DNA from: Vibrio injensis
Lineage (GTDB): Bacteria > Pseudomonadota > Gammaproteobacteria > Enterobacterales > Vibrionaceae
Direction: 5' to 3'
DNA length: 64,000 bases
NCBI RefSeq assembly: GCF_001895205.1
Contig: NZ_BDJF01000032.1
Span: 1 to 64,000 of the forward strand
The position numbers were made by a program, and so were the translations under genes. Below are positions 18,552-29,223 of this stretch, piece after piece. How positions within the stretch are numbered: the stretch's first letter is position 1; every line of letters starts with the position of its first letter. Under the pieces are notes generated by a model, which did not search any database, was not told the DNA's origin, and saw only the letters and a list, made by a program, of their open reading frames with translations.

Positions 18552-19541
18552 TTAAGCAGAAGCCTCAACCAAACGGCGCATTGCCAAAGACGCTTGCTGC
18601 CACTCTGATGAAGACTGTAGCTCACGATAAGTAAAACTCTGCTTTTTCAATAAGGATAATGCTTGTGGTACTTCACTGATCGGTAGATTATCCAGCACCT
18701 CAACCGCCGATTCGCGTCGATTACACATCAAAATCATGTCGCATCCCGCCGCTAAAGACTGCTGTGCACGTTGTGTTGGACCGCCCATCACTGCCGCCCC
18801 TTCCATACTTAAATCATCAGAAAAGACAATCCCTTGAAAACCGAGCTGTTGACGCAGTACTTGCTTTAACCAATAAGCCGAGCCACTGGCTGGTTGTGGA
18901 TCATAATGAGGATAAATCACATGGGCAGGCATCATCGCATCCAAAAGACCTTGCTCGATATGAGCACTGAAAATGGCCATATCATCAGCAATCGAGTCAC
19001 GTTCATCGAGTGGCGTTTCAAGGTGTGAGTCTGCCAGCACCGCACCATGCCCAGGAAAATGCTTCCCTGTGGTAGCCATCCCGACCGCTTTCATGCCACG
19101 CAGGTAAGCTCCGCTATAGGTCAGTACACTCTGCACATCATCACCAAAAGCTCGATTACCAATCGCTCGGCAATCAAAACCTTTGTCTAATACTGGGGCG
19201 AAGCTGAGATCAATATCATGGGCAATCAGTTCAGCAGCCATTAACCAACCACCACGGTACGCCAACGCTTCACCATCAGCCGATTGTGCGTAGTATTGCG
19301 CTGCAGGAATTGGACTAAAACCATCACGAAAACGCTGCACTCGTCCCCCTTCTTGATCAACTCCAATCAATATTGGCCGTTTAGCCGCTTGACGAATAGC
19401 GTGATTAAGAGCAATTAACTGTTGGTTATCATGATAGTTACGAGCAAACAGTATGACGCCTCCTACCGTAGGGTGAGCGAGAATTTCACGGTCTTCCGCT
19501 GTCAATTCATAACCAGCGACATCAAGCCATAGCGGTCCCAT
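18552..19541 (-). CDS. nagZ: Beta-N-acetylglucosaminidase NagZ
   Basis: 329 residues, glycoside hydrolase family 3. Removes GlcNAc from GlcNAc-1,6-anhydroMurNAc peptides in the cytoplasm during peptidoglycan recycling, and so sets the level of AmpR inducers. The mobile catalytic loop [14 protein letters not shown] and the nucleophile Asp in [11 protein letters not shown] are present, as is [12 protein letters not shown]. Single-domain length as in V. cholerae NagZ. Divergent from anmK, the next enzyme of the same pathway, across 184 bp. Confidence 0.96.
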   Translation of the reverse strand: MGPLWLDVAGYELTAEDREILAHPTVGGVILFARNYHDNQQLIALNHAIRQAAKRPILIGVDQEGGRVQRFRDGFSPIPAAQYYAQSADGEALAYRGGWLMAAELIAHDIDLSFAPVLDKGFDCRAIGNRAFGDDVQSVLTYSGAYLRGMKAVGMATTGKHFPGHGAVLADSHLETPLDERDSIADDMAIFSAHIEQGLLDAMMPAHVIYPHYDPQPASGSAYWLKQVLRQQLGFQGIVFSDDLSMEGAAVMGGPTQRAQQSLAAGCDMILMCNRRESAVEVLDNLPISEVPQALSLLKKQSFTYRELQSSSEWQQASLAMRRLVEASA

Positions 19542-19725
19542 GTTGGCTCCTTATACAATGAGAAAGTTGAGAGTATTATCGACGCCATGCTCGTGTCGTT
19601 AGCGTGATACGAGCAATAAAAATGCAAATTAGCATAGCGAGTAAAGTTATTCAGGTAGTTTTTCAATTACAATGTCGTTTATCTTATCAATCACTTGGCA
19701 AATCGTATAACGATCGGAGTCGCTT

Positions 19726-20835
19726 GTGGATAATACTGAACTGTATATTGGCATCATGTCTGGCACCAGTATGGATGGCGTCGACAGTGCGTTAGTCTCC
19801 CTTACTGGTAATACCATCAAACTATTAGCACACGATAGTTTACCGATGCCAGAATCTATCAAGCAGCGCTTGTTGAATATTTGCTTAGGCCAGCCCACCA
19901 ACTTACACGAGATTGGTCAATTGGATCATCAACTGGGTCATCTATACGCACACGCAGTAGAACAATTACTGGCGCGCAGTGGTTATCGCCCAGAGCAAAT
20001 CACGGCGATTGGTAATCATGGGCAAACCGTCTTTCATCAACCTACGGGAGAAACACCATTTACCATTCAGTTGGGCGATGCGAACATTCTTGCTACCCGT
20101 ACTGGGATCACCACCGTAGCCGATTTTCGACGTAAAGATATCGCATTGGGTGGTCAAGGAGCTCCGCTGGTCCCGGCTTTTCACCAAACCATTTTTAATG
20201 CCACCGATTCAACTCTCGTCGTTCTTAACATTGGTGGCATTGCTAATATCTCAGTACTCACCACTGATAAGCGTGTCATCGGCTACGATACAGGGCCTGG
20301 CAATGTGCTAATGGATTATTGGTGCGCGCAGCACACTGGTCGAGCTTATGACGAAAATGGTCAATGGGCTCGACAAGGGAAGGTAGATTTCCCCCTCTTG
20401 CAGCGATTAAAACAAGATACTTACTTTTCACAACCTGCGCCCAAAAGTACCGGTAGGGAATGGTTTAATCTCGCTTGGCTTGAAAGCAAATTGGCGGGAT
20501 TAAGCGTAAACCAGCAAGATGTTCAACGTACATTATGCGAACTCACCGCACAAACCATTAGTGAACAAGTGAATCAGTATGCTCAAGGAGCTACACCACA
20601 GTTATTAGTCTGCGGTGGAGGGGCACAAAACCCCTTGTTAATGGAGCGCTTACAAACCAATTTACCCACTTGGTTGGTGGCTCCTACTCAAGCGAAAGGC
20701 GTCGATGGTGATTATATGGAAGCCATGGCTTTTGCTTGGTTAGCCCAGCGACGGATCCATGATTTACCGAGCAACTTACCGGAAGTCACCGGCGCTAAAC
20801 GAAGCACTTCGTTAGGCGTAATTTACTTACCTTAA
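19726..20835 (+). CDS. anmK: Anhydro-N-acetylmuramic acid kinase AnmK
   Basis: 369 residues. Phosphorylates and opens 1,6-anhydroMurNAc to MurNAc-6-phosphate, the step after NagZ in murein recycling. ASKHA-fold kinase motifs: GIMSGTSMDGVD at the N-terminus, GNHGQTVFH, VADFRRKDIALGGQGAPLVP, VVLNIGGIANIS and GYDTGPGN. Start is GTG at 19726, with GGAG six nt before it. Convergent with the small lipoprotein gene (gap 21 bp). Confidence 0.95.
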   Translation: MDNTELYIGIMSGTSMDGVDSALVSLTGNTIKLLAHDSLPMPESIKQRLLNICLGQPTNLHEIGQLDHQLGHLYAHAVEQLLARSGYRPEQITAIGNHGQTVFHQPTGETPFTIQLGDANILATRTGITTVADFRRKDIALGGQGAPLVPAFHQTIFNATDSTLVVLNIGGIANISVLTTDKRVIGYDTGPGNVLMDYWCAQHTGRAYDENGQWARQGKVDFPLLQRLKQDTYFSQPAPKSTGREWFNLAWLESKLAGLSVNQQDVQRTLCELTAQTISEQVNQYAQGATPQLLVCGGGAQNPLLMERLQTNLPTWLVAPTQAKGVDGDYMEAMAFAWLAQRRIHDLPSNLPEVTGAKRSTSLGVIYLP

Positions 20836-20856
20836 ACAAACGAACATGGCAGAACA

Positions 20857-21198
20857 TCAGCGGTTGTATTCTCGCCAACCGCGCTGCCATTCCATGCGAA
20901 ACTTATGGGCTTGCTCAGTCCCCTCGCAAACGCCTTCGTAATATTGCCCACTAAGCCCCATCTGATAGGCAAAGTTAGGGTTGCAGTATTCTTGAACACC
21001 GTCTAGATAACCACGTTCATAATCAGCATGCTTGGCATTACCTAATTGAGATAGCGTTTGATAAGAGCGTTGTAAATTTCCAGCAATGCCATCGTTATAA
21101 CCGATTTGATACCAATCTCCTTTCGCGGCGAGTTGATCATCGCTGCTGGCACAACCAAACATTGTTAACAATAGTAAAGCCATTATCCATTTTTTCAT
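20857..21198 (-). CDS. DUF2799-type lipoprotein of unknown function
   Basis: 113 residues. A lipoprotein signal (MKKWIMALLLLTMFGC) with acylation at C16 is followed by a mature region with repeated short segments, IGYNDGIAGN and YERGYLDGVQEYC, typical of the DUF2799 family common in vibrios and other gammaproteobacteria. Two further Cys (in EYCNP and GVCEG) could form a disulphide in the periplasm. No function is known to me. The gap to cstA holds the direct repeats described next. Confidence 0.75.
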   Translation of the reverse strand: MKKWIMALLLLTMFGCASSDDQLAAKGDWYQIGYNDGIAGNLQRSYQTLSQLGNAKHADYERGYLDGVQEYCNPNFAYQMGLSGQYYEGVCEGTEQAHKFRMEWQRGWREYNR

Positions 21199-21244
21199 AA
21201 GTCACCTATCCACCTTCGTTAACCATTGTAACGTTTTATTAAAA

Positions 21245-21292
21245 ACCACTTACCAAGCTTAAATGCCGCTTAATAAATTATACGACCACTGA
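21245..21292 (+). promoter_or_regulatory. Three direct repeats, candidate BtsR sites upstream of cstA
   Basis: ACCACTTA (21245-21252), GCCGCTTA (21265-21272) and ACCACTGA (21285-21292) recur at exactly 20 bp. The motif I recall for E. coli BtsR (YehT) is ACC(G/A)CT(C/T)A repeated with a 13-bp spacer, about two helical turns. The first copy matches fully and the others differ at one base; the spacer here is 12. A further GCCACTCA (21369-21376) lies nearer the gene. A -10-like TACAAT is at about 21391-21396 with no good -35, as expected of an activated promoter. Confidence 0.55.
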
Positions 21293-21423
21293 TGACAAAA
21301 CGCCGTGCTCATCATCAATGGTTCACTTATTCTTCTATCGATTTTACCCCTACACATCCTACACCTAAGCCACTCAACGAAAAGTGAGCTAGGTACAATA
21401 CAACCTGATAAAGGATACTGACT

Positions 21424-22911
21424 ATGTTGTGGTTTCTCACCTGCGTTGCCGCGCTGATTGGTGGTTATTTTCTCTATGGTTTCGCCGTTGAAAAAATCTT
21501 TGGCATCAATGAACAACGTAAAACTCCTGCGTACACCAAAACCGATGGGGTCGATTATGTACCGATGTCGACACCTAAAGTCTACTTAGTTCAGTTACTT
21601 AACATTGCTGGTGTAGGACCTATTTTTGGTCCAATCATGGGCGCACTTTACGGTCCAGCAGCGATGCTATGGATTGTTGTCGGCTGTATTTTTGCTGGCG
21701 CGGTTCACGATTATTTCTCCGGCATGCTATCGATTCGTAACGGTGGTGCATCGGTACCCGCGATTACCGGACGTTACTTAGGCAATGGCGCCAAACATTT
21801 TATGAACATTTTTGCCATTGTACTGCTACTGCTGGTCGGTGTCGTCTTCGTGTCAGCGCCTGCTGGGATGATAACCAACCTTATCAACTCACAAACCCAT
21901 TTCACCGTCACCATGACCAGCATGGTGGTGATCATTTTTGCTTACTACATTATCGCCACCATTGTCCCGGTGGATAAAATCATTGGCCGTTTTTACCCAC
22001 TGTTTGGCGCGCTGCTGATTTTTATGTCGGTCGGTCTCATGAGCGCTATCGCTTGGTCGAGCGATCATCAAGTTCTTGGTGGCTTTGAGATGCGAGATAT
22101 GTTCAGTAATCTCAACCCTAATGATATGCCACTGTGGCCAGCACTGTTTATCACCATCGCTTGCGGTGCTATCTCTGGTTTTCATGCTACGCAATCGCCG
22201 CTCATGGCACGCTGTATGGAAAATGAAAAAAATGGCCGCTTCGTGTTCTTTGGCGCGATGATCGGTGAAGGGATCATTGCTCTAATTTGGTGTACGATTG
22301 CCCTGTCTTTCTTCGGTTCACTCGATTCACTTTCAGCGGCGGTAGCAAATGGTGGACCAGGTAATGTCGTTTATAGCGCTTCCTTTGGTTTACTTGGCGT
22401 ATTTGGCGGGATATTGGCTTTTCTCGGTGTGGTAATTTTACCGATTACCTCTGGTGATACGGCTTTTCGTTCCAGCCGTTTGATTCTTGCCGAATATTTT
22501 AATATGGAGCAAAAAACGCTGCGCAATCGACTCATGATGGCACTACCATTATTTGTTCTGGGTGGGATTTTAACCCAAGTCGACTTTGCTATCATTTGGC
22601 GCTACTTTGGATTTGCTAACCAAGTTACGGCAGTGATGATGTTGTGGACAGCATCCGCTTATCTACTGCGTCACAATAAGTTGCATTGGATCACAACCGT
22701 CCCAGCGCTGTTTATGACCACGGTTTGTGTGACCTTTATCCTTAATAATAGTGCACTGGGCTTTGGCTTAGCCATGACACTCTCGACCATTATTGGAATA
22801 AGCACATCATTAATCGCGATGATCTATGTCATGCGTATTTCCAAAGGCAAAGGCGAGATCGATTTGGCTGAACAACAAGAAATTGAGAAAAACTCAGTCG
22901 AAACCGCTTAG
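21424..22911 (+). CDS. cstA: CstA-family carbon-starvation transporter (short form)
   Basis: 495 residues, multi-spanning inner-membrane protein. CstA-family hallmarks: an N-terminal helix then KTPAYTKTDGVDYVPM, HDYFSGMLSIRNGG, GFHATQSPLMARCM and PITSGDTAFRSSRL. E. coli CstA and BtsT are about 700 residues; this shorter form is the usual one in vibrios. Family members import pyruvate (BtsT, CstA) and possibly peptides. The nearby btsSR pair and BtsR-like repeats favour pyruvate uptake, but substrate is inference. AAAGGA precedes the ATG. Confidence 0.88.
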   Translation: MLWFLTCVAALIGGYFLYGFAVEKIFGINEQRKTPAYTKTDGVDYVPMSTPKVYLVQLLNIAGVGPIFGPIMGALYGPAAMLWIVVGCIFAGAVHDYFSGMLSIRNGGASVPAITGRYLGNGAKHFMNIFAIVLLLLVGVVFVSAPAGMITNLINSQTHFTVTMTSMVVIIFAYYIIATIVPVDKIIGRFYPLFGALLIFMSVGLMSAIAWSSDHQVLGGFEMRDMFSNLNPNDMPLWPALFITIACGAISGFHATQSPLMARCMENEKNGRFVFFGAMIGEGIIALIWCTIALSFFGSLDSLSAAVANGGPGNVVYSASFGLLGVFGGILAFLGVVILPITSGDTAFRSSRLILAEYFNMEQKTLRNRLMMALPLFVLGGILTQVDFAIIWRYFGFANQVTAVMMLWTASAYLLRHNKLHWITTVPALFMTTVCVTFILNNSALGFGLAMTLSTIIGISTSLIAMIYVMRISKGKGEIDLAEQQEIEKNSVETA

Positions 22912-22954
22912 TGAAATACGTCATCGTTAAGCAACTCGTATTAAGACCGGCGTA

Positions 22955-22985
22955 AAAAAGGGGCTAAATACATTAGCCCCTTTTT
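22955..22985. terminator. Bidirectional terminator between cstA and ispH
   Basis: AAAAAGGGGCTAA (22955-22967) pairs with TTAGCCCCTTTTT (22973-22985), 13 bp with a 5-nt loop. T-runs occur on both strands, so it serves both convergent genes. Confidence 0.93.
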
Positions 22986-23019
22986 AATTTTTAACGGTAA
23001 AACTCCGCTCAACCGTTGA

Positions 23020-23970
23020 TCAATTGATTTGCTTAATTTGTAGCTCTTTAGGTACCTCAAAGAACATATTTTCTTCTCGGCCTAATACCTCTTCAACGTC
23101 CGTAGCCCCAAAATCTTTAATTTGCTGCAAAATTTGATTAACCAGCGCTTCAGGAGCAGAAGCACCAGCGGTTACCCCGATCATAGTGACACCATTGAAC
23201 CAATCTGGTGAGATATCTTCGATACAATCAATCAAATAACTAGGCGTACCTAATTTTTCTGCCAGTTCTTTCAACCGCGTTGAGTTGGACGAATTTTTCG
23301 ATCCGACAACAACCATCACATCCACTTGCTCGGCCAAAATACGCACCGCGTCTTGGCGATTTTGTGTCGCGTAGCAGATATCATCTTTACGCGGCCCTTG
23401 GATCTCAGGAAAAACCTCACGCAGCTTTTCAATCACATCAGCCGTTTCATCTACTGATAGCGTGGTTTGACTGACATAGTGCAAATGAGTTGGATCTTTT
23501 ACTTGAGCTTTTAAAGCATCGACATCTTCCGGCTTTTCCACCAAATACATCTTGCCTTTTTGACTGGCGTATTGCCCCATGGTGCCTTCCACTTCAGGAT
23601 GCCCCGCATGACCAATCAAAACTACTTCCATATGGCGACGACTCGCACGCGCCACTTCCATATGGACTTTAGTAACCAAAGGACAAGTGGCATCAAACAC
23701 GGTCAAAGCTCGAGCTTTGGCTTCTTGACGAACCGCTTGAGACACGCCATGAGCAGAGAAAATGACGATACTATCGTCAGGAACCTCACTGAGCTCTTCA
23801 ACAAAAACAGCGCCACGCTGTTTTAGCCCTTCAACCACAAAACGGTTATGAACCACTTCATGGCGTACATAGATCGGCGGCTGATACAGCTCTAATGCAC
23901 GTTCAACAATGCTGATCGCACGATCAACACCAGCGCAAAAACCGCGCGGATTGGCTAACAATATTTTCAT
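23020..23970 (-). CDS. ispH: 4-hydroxy-3-methylbut-2-enyl diphosphate reductase IspH
   Basis: 316 residues, the E. coli length. Last step of the MEP pathway, making IPP and DMAPP with a [4Fe-4S] cluster. The three cluster cysteines are C12 (ANPRGFCAG), C96 (DATCPLV) and C199 (KDDICYAT); the active-site segment SAHGVS and TxxE equivalent are present. I start at MKILLANP; an ATG four codons upstream is possible but lacks a better ribosome binding site. Follows fkpB by 41 nt, in the lspA-fkpB-ispH order found in E. coli. Confidence 0.95.
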   Translation of the reverse strand: MKILLANPRGFCAGVDRAISIVERALELYQPPIYVRHEVVHNRFVVEGLKQRGAVFVEELSEVPDDSIVIFSAHGVSQAVRQEAKARALTVFDATCPLVTKVHMEVARASRRHMEVVLIGHAGHPEVEGTMGQYASQKGKMYLVEKPEDVDALKAQVKDPTHLHYVSQTTLSVDETADVIEKLREVFPEIQGPRKDDICYATQNRQDAVRILAEQVDVMVVVGSKNSSNSTRLKELAEKLGTPSYLIDCIEDISPDWFNGVTMIGVTAGASAPEALVNQILQQIKDFGATDVEEVLGREENMFFEVPKELQIKQIN

Positions 23971-24011
23971 GTTATGGCTCATGGATTCAAATCGGACTAT
24001 TGTAAAATAAA

Positions 24012-24443
24012 TTAATCAACGGAGACAATTTCCACATCGAAAATAACTTCTTGACCAGCGAGGGGGTGATTAAAATCAACGGTCACAGAATCTCCGGCTA
24101 TTGCAGTAATAATCCCCGGAATTTCCATCCCATCAGGACCACTAAATGCCATAATGGTCCCGACATCAACGTCATTCTCACCGACAAATTTACCACGATC
24201 CATGTAGTGAATATGATCAGGGTTCGGTAATCCAAAAGCATCTTCAGCGGCCAGTTCTATCACTTTTTTCTCTCCCGCTTGCATACCATACAAGTGATAC
24301 TCAAAATTATCACTGAGGCTACCATCACCCATGATCAATTTGGCGGGTTTGCCAATATTATGGGTACTATCCGCTACCGATCCATCCTTGAGTTTAATAG
24401 TAAAATGTAACGTCACAGCAGAATTATCAACAATGATACTCAC
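24012..24443 (-). CDS. fkpB: FKBP-type peptidyl-prolyl isomerase FkpB (SlpA)
   Basis: 143 residues, cytoplasmic SlyD-like FKBP with an inserted IF (chaperone) domain. [19 protein letters not shown] opens the FKBP fold, the IF domain covers about 65-125, and [10 protein letters not shown] closes the active site. I start at GTG 24443 ([10 protein letters not shown]), nine nt after AAGGAAG. The frame is open 52 codons further up, but that sequence is not FKBP-like. Lies between lspA and ispH. Confidence 0.88.
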   Translation of the reverse strand: MSIIVDNSAVTLHFTIKLKDGSVADSTHNIGKPAKLIMGDGSLSDNFEYHLYGMQAGEKKVIELAAEDAFGLPNPDHIHYMDRGKFVGENDVDVGTIMAFSGPDGMEIPGIITAIAGDSVTVDFNHPLAGQEVIFDVEIVSVD

Positions 24444-24597
24444 GTTATTAGGCTTCCTTAAAATGGTCAATCGCTTCTCATCGAGCGACTTATTATGATC
24501 AGTAACAGAAATGATGCACAGGGCACTCATTATTCGATATCTCGCGCTGAGTGATAAACACGTTAGCGTTGTTGCAATACTCCCGACACGTTCTAAC

Positions 24598-24630
24598 AAA
24601 AAGCGCCGACCGAATCAACGGACGACGCTT
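24598..24630 (-). terminator. Terminator between lspA and fkpB
   Basis: On the minus strand AAGCGTCGTCCG (24619-24630) pairs imperfectly with CGGTCGGCGCTT (24601-24612), with one wobble and one mismatch, and runs into TTTTT. It lies 33 nt beyond the lspA stop. It probably ends most ribF-ileS-lspA transcripts before fkpB, which would then need its own promoter in 24444-24597. Confidence 0.7.
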
Positions 24631-24662
24631 AAGGTTATTCAATCAGACGAGACTTCAAACTG

Positions 24663-25160
24663 TTATTTTTTATTGCGAAAGCCATCTAAAATAACCATCG
24701 CAGCTCCAATACAGATCGCGCTATCCGCTAAATTAAAAGCTGGCCAGTGGTAAGTTTTCCAATAAAAATCCAGATAATCAACCACAAACCCGTGCACAAC
24801 ACGGTCAAAAACATTACCAACCGCACCACCAATGATCAAGGCATAAGCAATGTTATTCCATTTCTCTGTGGCAGGTAAGCGGCGCATCCAATACACCAAT
24901 AACGCCGTGACAGCAAAGGCAATGCCGGTAAACAACCAACGTTGCCATCCCGCCTGCTCACTGAGAAAACTGAATGCTGCGCCGTAGTTATGAACATACA
25001 ATAAATTAAAAAATGGCAGTACTTCTATCCGATTATGCCATCCATAACCCATGTTGTTCATCACTACTGACTTGATGCCGATGTCAGCGAGGAAAATCAG
25101 TAGCGCTAGCCATAGCCAACGCACACCGGATTGTTTTAACGTTAATGCCTGTTGAGTCAT
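24663..25160 (-). CDS. lspA: Lipoprotein signal peptidase II
   Basis: 165 residues, four transmembrane helices. Cleaves signal peptides of diacylglyceryl-modified prolipoproteins at the periplasmic face, the step after Lgt (encoded at 35.6 kb). Catalytic aspartates are D119 in [10 protein letters not shown] and D146 in FNLADSAI; the conserved NYGAAFSFL is present. It lies 33 nt after ileS, the widespread ribF-ileS-lspA order. Confidence 0.96.
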   Translation of the reverse strand: MTQQALTLKQSGVRWLWLALLIFLADIGIKSVVMNNMGYGWHNRIEVLPFFNLLYVHNYGAAFSFLSEQAGWQRWLFTGIAFAVTALLVYWMRRLPATEKWNNIAYALIIGGAVGNVFDRVVHGFVVDYLDFYWKTYHWPAFNLADSAICIGAAMVILDGFRNKK

Positions 25161-25193
25161 AAATAACCTTGGTAATTAAAGAAACCAATACGA

Positions 25194-28040
25194 TTACGCG
25201 AACTGACGTTGTTCACCATCGCCGTCAATGTTAGACACGCAACGACCACAAATGGTTTCATGGCCAGCAATCGTACCCACATCATCGGTATGATGCCAAC
25301 AGCGCTCGCACTTCTCGGCGTCTACTTTACTGACCTCAACCCATAAACCATTAATCTCGGTCGCTTGAGCGGCGGTGCTTTTTTCACTTAACGGTTTGAC
25401 GGCAGCTTTAGACGTTAATAGAACAAAACGCAACTCGTTATCCAGCAGCTTTAACTTCGCGGCTAATGAATCATCAACAAACAACGTCACCTGAGCTTGT
25501 AACGATCCACCAATCACTTTTTCATTTCGAGCATTTTCGAGTAGCTTATTCACCGCTCCACGAACGTGTTGGATATCGGTCCAAAATGCATTATTAAACG
25601 TTTCGTTTTCGTCTAAACCAAGCAAACCTTGGTACCATTCGCTGGTAAAGACGAATTGACCACGAGCTTGACCATCAGCCTGTTTCGTTGGCATAGCATG
25701 CCAAATCTCATCGGCGGTGAAGGACATGATCGGTGCCATCCAACGTACTAACGCTTCCACGATATAATACAAGGCCGTTTGGCAGCTACGCTGCGCATGG
25801 CTACCGCGTTTTGCTGTGTATTGGCGATCTTTGATCACATCTAAATAGAATGAACCCATTTCAATTGAACAGAAATGCATTAAACGCTGTACGACCGCAT
25901 GGGTGTTGTATTCATCATACGCTTTGATGATCTCTTGCTGCGCAGCCAATGCACGACCGACAGCCCAACGATCCAATGCCACCATTTCCTCAACAGGGAT
26001 CATATCCGTCGCAGGATTAAAGCCATTAAGGTTAGCGAGGAAGAAACGAGCCGTATTGCGGATTCGGCGATAAGCATCGGCGCTGCGTTTTAAGATTTCA
26101 TCAGACACCGCCACTTCACCAGTATAATCGGTCGAAGCCACCCACAGACGTAAGATATCCGCACCTAATTTATTGGTGACATCTTTCGGTGCAACCACGT
26201 TACCAATCGATTTAGACATTTTACGTCCTTGACCATCAACCACAAATCCATGGGTTAACACCTCTTTATAAGGTGCTTTACCTTTCATTGCGACCGATGA
26301 GATCAATGACGATTGGAACCAACCGCGATGCTGATCCGAACCTTCAAGGTACATGTCAGCTTGCGCTCCGTTAAACTCAGGACGAGTATCAACAACCGCG
26401 TAGTGGGTTACGCCTGAATCGAACCAAACATCTAATGTATCAAGGACTTTTTCATACTGATCGGCGTCAGCACCTAATAGCTCAGCAGCATCGACATCCC
26501 ACCACGCTTGAATGCCTTTTTGCTCGACCAACTGCGCGACTTTTTCAATTAACTCAAGTGAGTTAGGATGCAATTCTGCCGTCTCTTTATGCACAAATAG
26601 AGCAATCGGCACGCCCCAAGTGCGTTGACGAGAAATACACCATTCAGGACGGCCTTCAATCATACCTTCGATACGACTTTGGCCCCAATCTGGCATCCAT
26701 TTTACGCCTTTGATTTCACTTAAGGCTTGTTCACGCAGCCCCGCTTGGTCCATAGAGATAAACCATTGAGGCGTCGCACGGAAAATGATCGGCGTTTTAT
26801 GACGCCAGCAATGTGGATAGCTGTGCTCATAAGCATGGTGGTGCAACAACGCACCTTTTTCTTTCAATACTTCAACCACCGCATCGTTGGCTTTAAAGAC
26901 ATGTTGTCCTGCAAACAATTCGGTATCTGACAAGTAAACCCCGTTTGAGCCGACCGGATTAGCCACTTCAAGTCCGTATTTTTGACCAACGGCAAAGTCT
27001 TCTTGACCGTGTCCTGGCGCAGTATGCACCACGCCCGTCCCTGATTCGGTCGTCACATGATCGCCCAAAATAGCGGGAACTGTAAAATCATAGAATGGAT
27101 GGTTAAACTGAGTCAGCTCAAGCTCTGCGCCGCTAGCAAAGCCTAGATTATGGAAATGCTCAATACCAGCGCGATCCATGACTTGCTTTGCCAATTCAGA
27201 GGCAACAATGATTCGCTCTGGTTGTTCACCTTCAACTTGGATAAGAACATATTCTAAATCGTTACGTAAACAAACCGCGCGGTTAGCAGGCAGTGTCCAT
27301 GGCGTGGTCGTCCAAATCACAATCGAAACGGGACCATGACCTTGATGGCCCTCTGATAAGCCAAATTTTGCTAGTAAGCTGGCTTCATCAGTGGCACGAA
27401 AACGGACATCAATCGACGGTGATACTTTGTTCTTATACTCAACTTCTGCTTCAGCCAGCGCCGAGCCACAATCGGTACACCAATGAACTGGTTTAAAGCC
27501 CTTAAGAAGATGACCATTATCAGCAATTTTACCTAACGCGCGAATAATATTAGCTTCAGTAGTAAAATCCATCGTACGATAAGGTTTATCCCACTCACCA
27601 AGAATACCTAATCGTTTAAAACTCTCTTTTTGTCCTTCAACCTGACCAGCAGCATAATCACGACATTTCTCACGAAACTCAGCTGCCGTCACTTTTTGAC
27701 CCGGTTTACCGACTTTTTTCTCGACCATTAATTCAATCGGTAAACCATGGCAGTCCCAACCGGGGATGTAAGGCGCATCAAAGCCTGATAAGGTTTTGGA
27801 TTTAATAATAATGTCTTTAAGAATCTTATTGAGTGCGTGACCAATATGAATGTCACCATTGGCATAAGGAGGGCCATCGTGCAGGACGAAAGATTTTTTG
27901 CCTTGTTTCGCTTGACGGATTGCTCCGTACAAATCTTCTTTGTACCAACGTTCTAGCATTTCTGGCTCACGTTTAGCCAGATCGCCACGCATTGGAAACC
28001 CTGTTTCAGGTAAGTTCAGGGTATCTTTATATTCACTCAT
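25194..28040 (-). CDS. ileS: Isoleucine-tRNA ligase IleS
   Basis: 948 residues, class Ia synthetase. HIGH motif as HIGH in [17 protein letters not shown] in [10 protein letters not shown], a CP1 editing domain (about 200-400) with [13 protein letters not shown], and a C-terminal zinc finger (CERCWHH, then CGRCVSN). This is the bacterial type I IleRS, expected to be sensitive to mupirocin. It starts 30 nt after ribF in the ribF-ileS-lspA cluster. Confidence 0.97.
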   Translation of the reverse strand: MSEYKDTLNLPETGFPMRGDLAKREPEMLERWYKEDLYGAIRQAKQGKKSFVLHDGPPYANGDIHIGHALNKILKDIIIKSKTLSGFDAPYIPGWDCHGLPIELMVEKKVGKPGQKVTAAEFREKCRDYAAGQVEGQKESFKRLGILGEWDKPYRTMDFTTEANIIRALGKIADNGHLLKGFKPVHWCTDCGSALAEAEVEYKNKVSPSIDVRFRATDEASLLAKFGLSEGHQGHGPVSIVIWTTTPWTLPANRAVCLRNDLEYVLIQVEGEQPERIIVASELAKQVMDRAGIEHFHNLGFASGAELELTQFNHPFYDFTVPAILGDHVTTESGTGVVHTAPGHGQEDFAVGQKYGLEVANPVGSNGVYLSDTELFAGQHVFKANDAVVEVLKEKGALLHHHAYEHSYPHCWRHKTPIIFRATPQWFISMDQAGLREQALSEIKGVKWMPDWGQSRIEGMIEGRPEWCISRQRTWGVPIALFVHKETAELHPNSLELIEKVAQLVEQKGIQAWWDVDAAELLGADADQYEKVLDTLDVWFDSGVTHYAVVDTRPEFNGAQADMYLEGSDQHRGWFQSSLISSVAMKGKAPYKEVLTHGFVVDGQGRKMSKSIGNVVAPKDVTNKLGADILRLWVASTDYTGEVAVSDEILKRSADAYRRIRNTARFFLANLNGFNPATDMIPVEEMVALDRWAVGRALAAQQEIIKAYDEYNTHAVVQRLMHFCSIEMGSFYLDVIKDRQYTAKRGSHAQRSCQTALYYIVEALVRWMAPIMSFTADEIWHAMPTKQADGQARGQFVFTSEWYQGLLGLDENETFNNAFWTDIQHVRGAVNKLLENARNEKVIGGSLQAQVTLFVDDSLAAKLKLLDNELRFVLLTSKAAVKPLSEKSTAAQATEINGLWVEVSKVDAEKCERCWHHTDDVGTIAGHETICGRCVSNIDGDGEQRQFA

Positions 28041-28070
28041 CGATTCTTAATTCCGTTGTATTGGGCGACG

Positions 28071-29039
28071 TTAGACATTATGCGTATCGGTGGAATCAAC
28101 CGATTCACTGTAAAGCTGCTGCAGCCACACCCTTGCTGCTTCAGCATCCAATTCAATTTGTTGTTTCAGTGCATCAAAAGATGCAAATTTTTGCTCATCA
28201 CGCAGCTTATGCAACAAAGCCACTTCAAGTTGCTTGCCGTATAAATTACCTTGGAAGTCAAAAAGATGAACTTCCAGTTGTTGTCGTACACCATTGACCG
28301 TCGGACGTTGGCCAATATTCGCAACACCTCCCAAAGGCAATGTTGAAAGCCCATAAACTTTCACAACATAAACACCAGAAACGGGTGATACACATCGTTT
28401 AAGAGGAATATTTGCCGTTGGAAAACCAATCGTTCGCCCCAGTTTACGACCGTGAGAAACGCGACCACTAATACTGTAGGCTCTTCCCAACATACTGTCA
28501 GCCATTGCTAATTGATCGTTGGCCAAAGCTTCTCTGATTAAAGTGCTACTGACTCGTGATTGCTGAACACAAAAACTTTGTGTGCTGACTACCTCAAAAC
28601 CGTATTGCTCACCAGCTTGACGAAGCATCGCGAAATCACCTTTTCGGCCTTGGCCAAAACAGAAATCATCACCAACAACCAGAAACTTAACACCCAATTG
28701 CCTCACCAACAAGTCACGGATAAATGCCTGCGCGTCTAAATTGGCAAAATGGTGGTTAAAGTTAACACACAGTAGGCGATCAATCCCTAATTTCCCCAAC
28801 TGAACAAACTTATCTCTTAAACGAGTAAGCCTTGCAGGAGCTTTCGCTTTTAAAAACAGCTCCATTGGCTGCGGTTCAAAAGTCATCACCACTGAAGGCA
28901 AATTCAGTTGTTGAGCTCTTTGAGAAACTTGGCTTAATACTTGCTGATGACCAAGATGCACGCCATCAAAATTACCGATGGTTAGTACACAACCACGATG
29001 ATGAGGCTTAATATTGTGAATTCCGCGGATCAATTCCAT
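28071..29039 (-). CDS. ribF: Bifunctional riboflavin kinase / FMN adenylyltransferase RibF
   Basis: 322 residues. Makes FMN from riboflavin, then FAD. N-terminal nucleotidyltransferase domain with TIGNFDGVHLGHQ and a C-terminal kinase domain with KLGRTIGFPTANI. I start at MELIRGIHNI (29039), the family start; the frame is open 34 codons upstream without family similarity. First gene of ribF-ileS-lspA. It follows murJ by a 184-nt gap. Confidence 0.95.
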   Translation of the reverse strand: MELIRGIHNIKPHHRGCVLTIGNFDGVHLGHQQVLSQVSQRAQQLNLPSVVMTFEPQPMELFLKAKAPARLTRLRDKFVQLGKLGIDRLLCVNFNHHFANLDAQAFIRDLLVRQLGVKFLVVGDDFCFGQGRKGDFAMLRQAGEQYGFEVVSTQSFCVQQSRVSSTLIREALANDQLAMADSMLGRAYSISGRVSHGRKLGRTIGFPTANIPLKRCVSPVSGVYVVKVYGLSTLPLGGVANIGQRPTVNGVRQQLEVHLFDFQGNLYGKQLEVALLHKLRDEQKFASFDALKQQIELDAEAARVWLQQLYSESVDSTDTHNV

Positions 29040-29223
29040 TGGGATAAACTTAAAACCTATTATTCTTAATGGTACCGACAACCGATCGCAAGCAAGACTG
29101 GGCACGTTAATCTTTACCATTATCAACGGCAAGAAGCACACACCACCAGTACTACAAGATCTGACAATCAGCAGGACATCGCTAATATGGATGTAAAACC
29201 GACGGATTATACCTTAATTGTCA

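Noticed and set aside
21259..21516. An 85-codon minus-strand frame upstream of and overlapping cstA
   Set aside because: Antisense to the start of cstA and its regulatory repeats; residue content is not protein-like.
24444..24599. In-frame N-terminal extension of fkpB by 52 codons
   Set aside because: The extension has no FKBP similarity; a GTG with a strong Shine-Dalgarno gives the family-length protein.
29040..29141. In-frame N-terminal extension of ribF
   Set aside because: RibF proteins begin at MELIRGIHN; the upstream residues are not family sequence.
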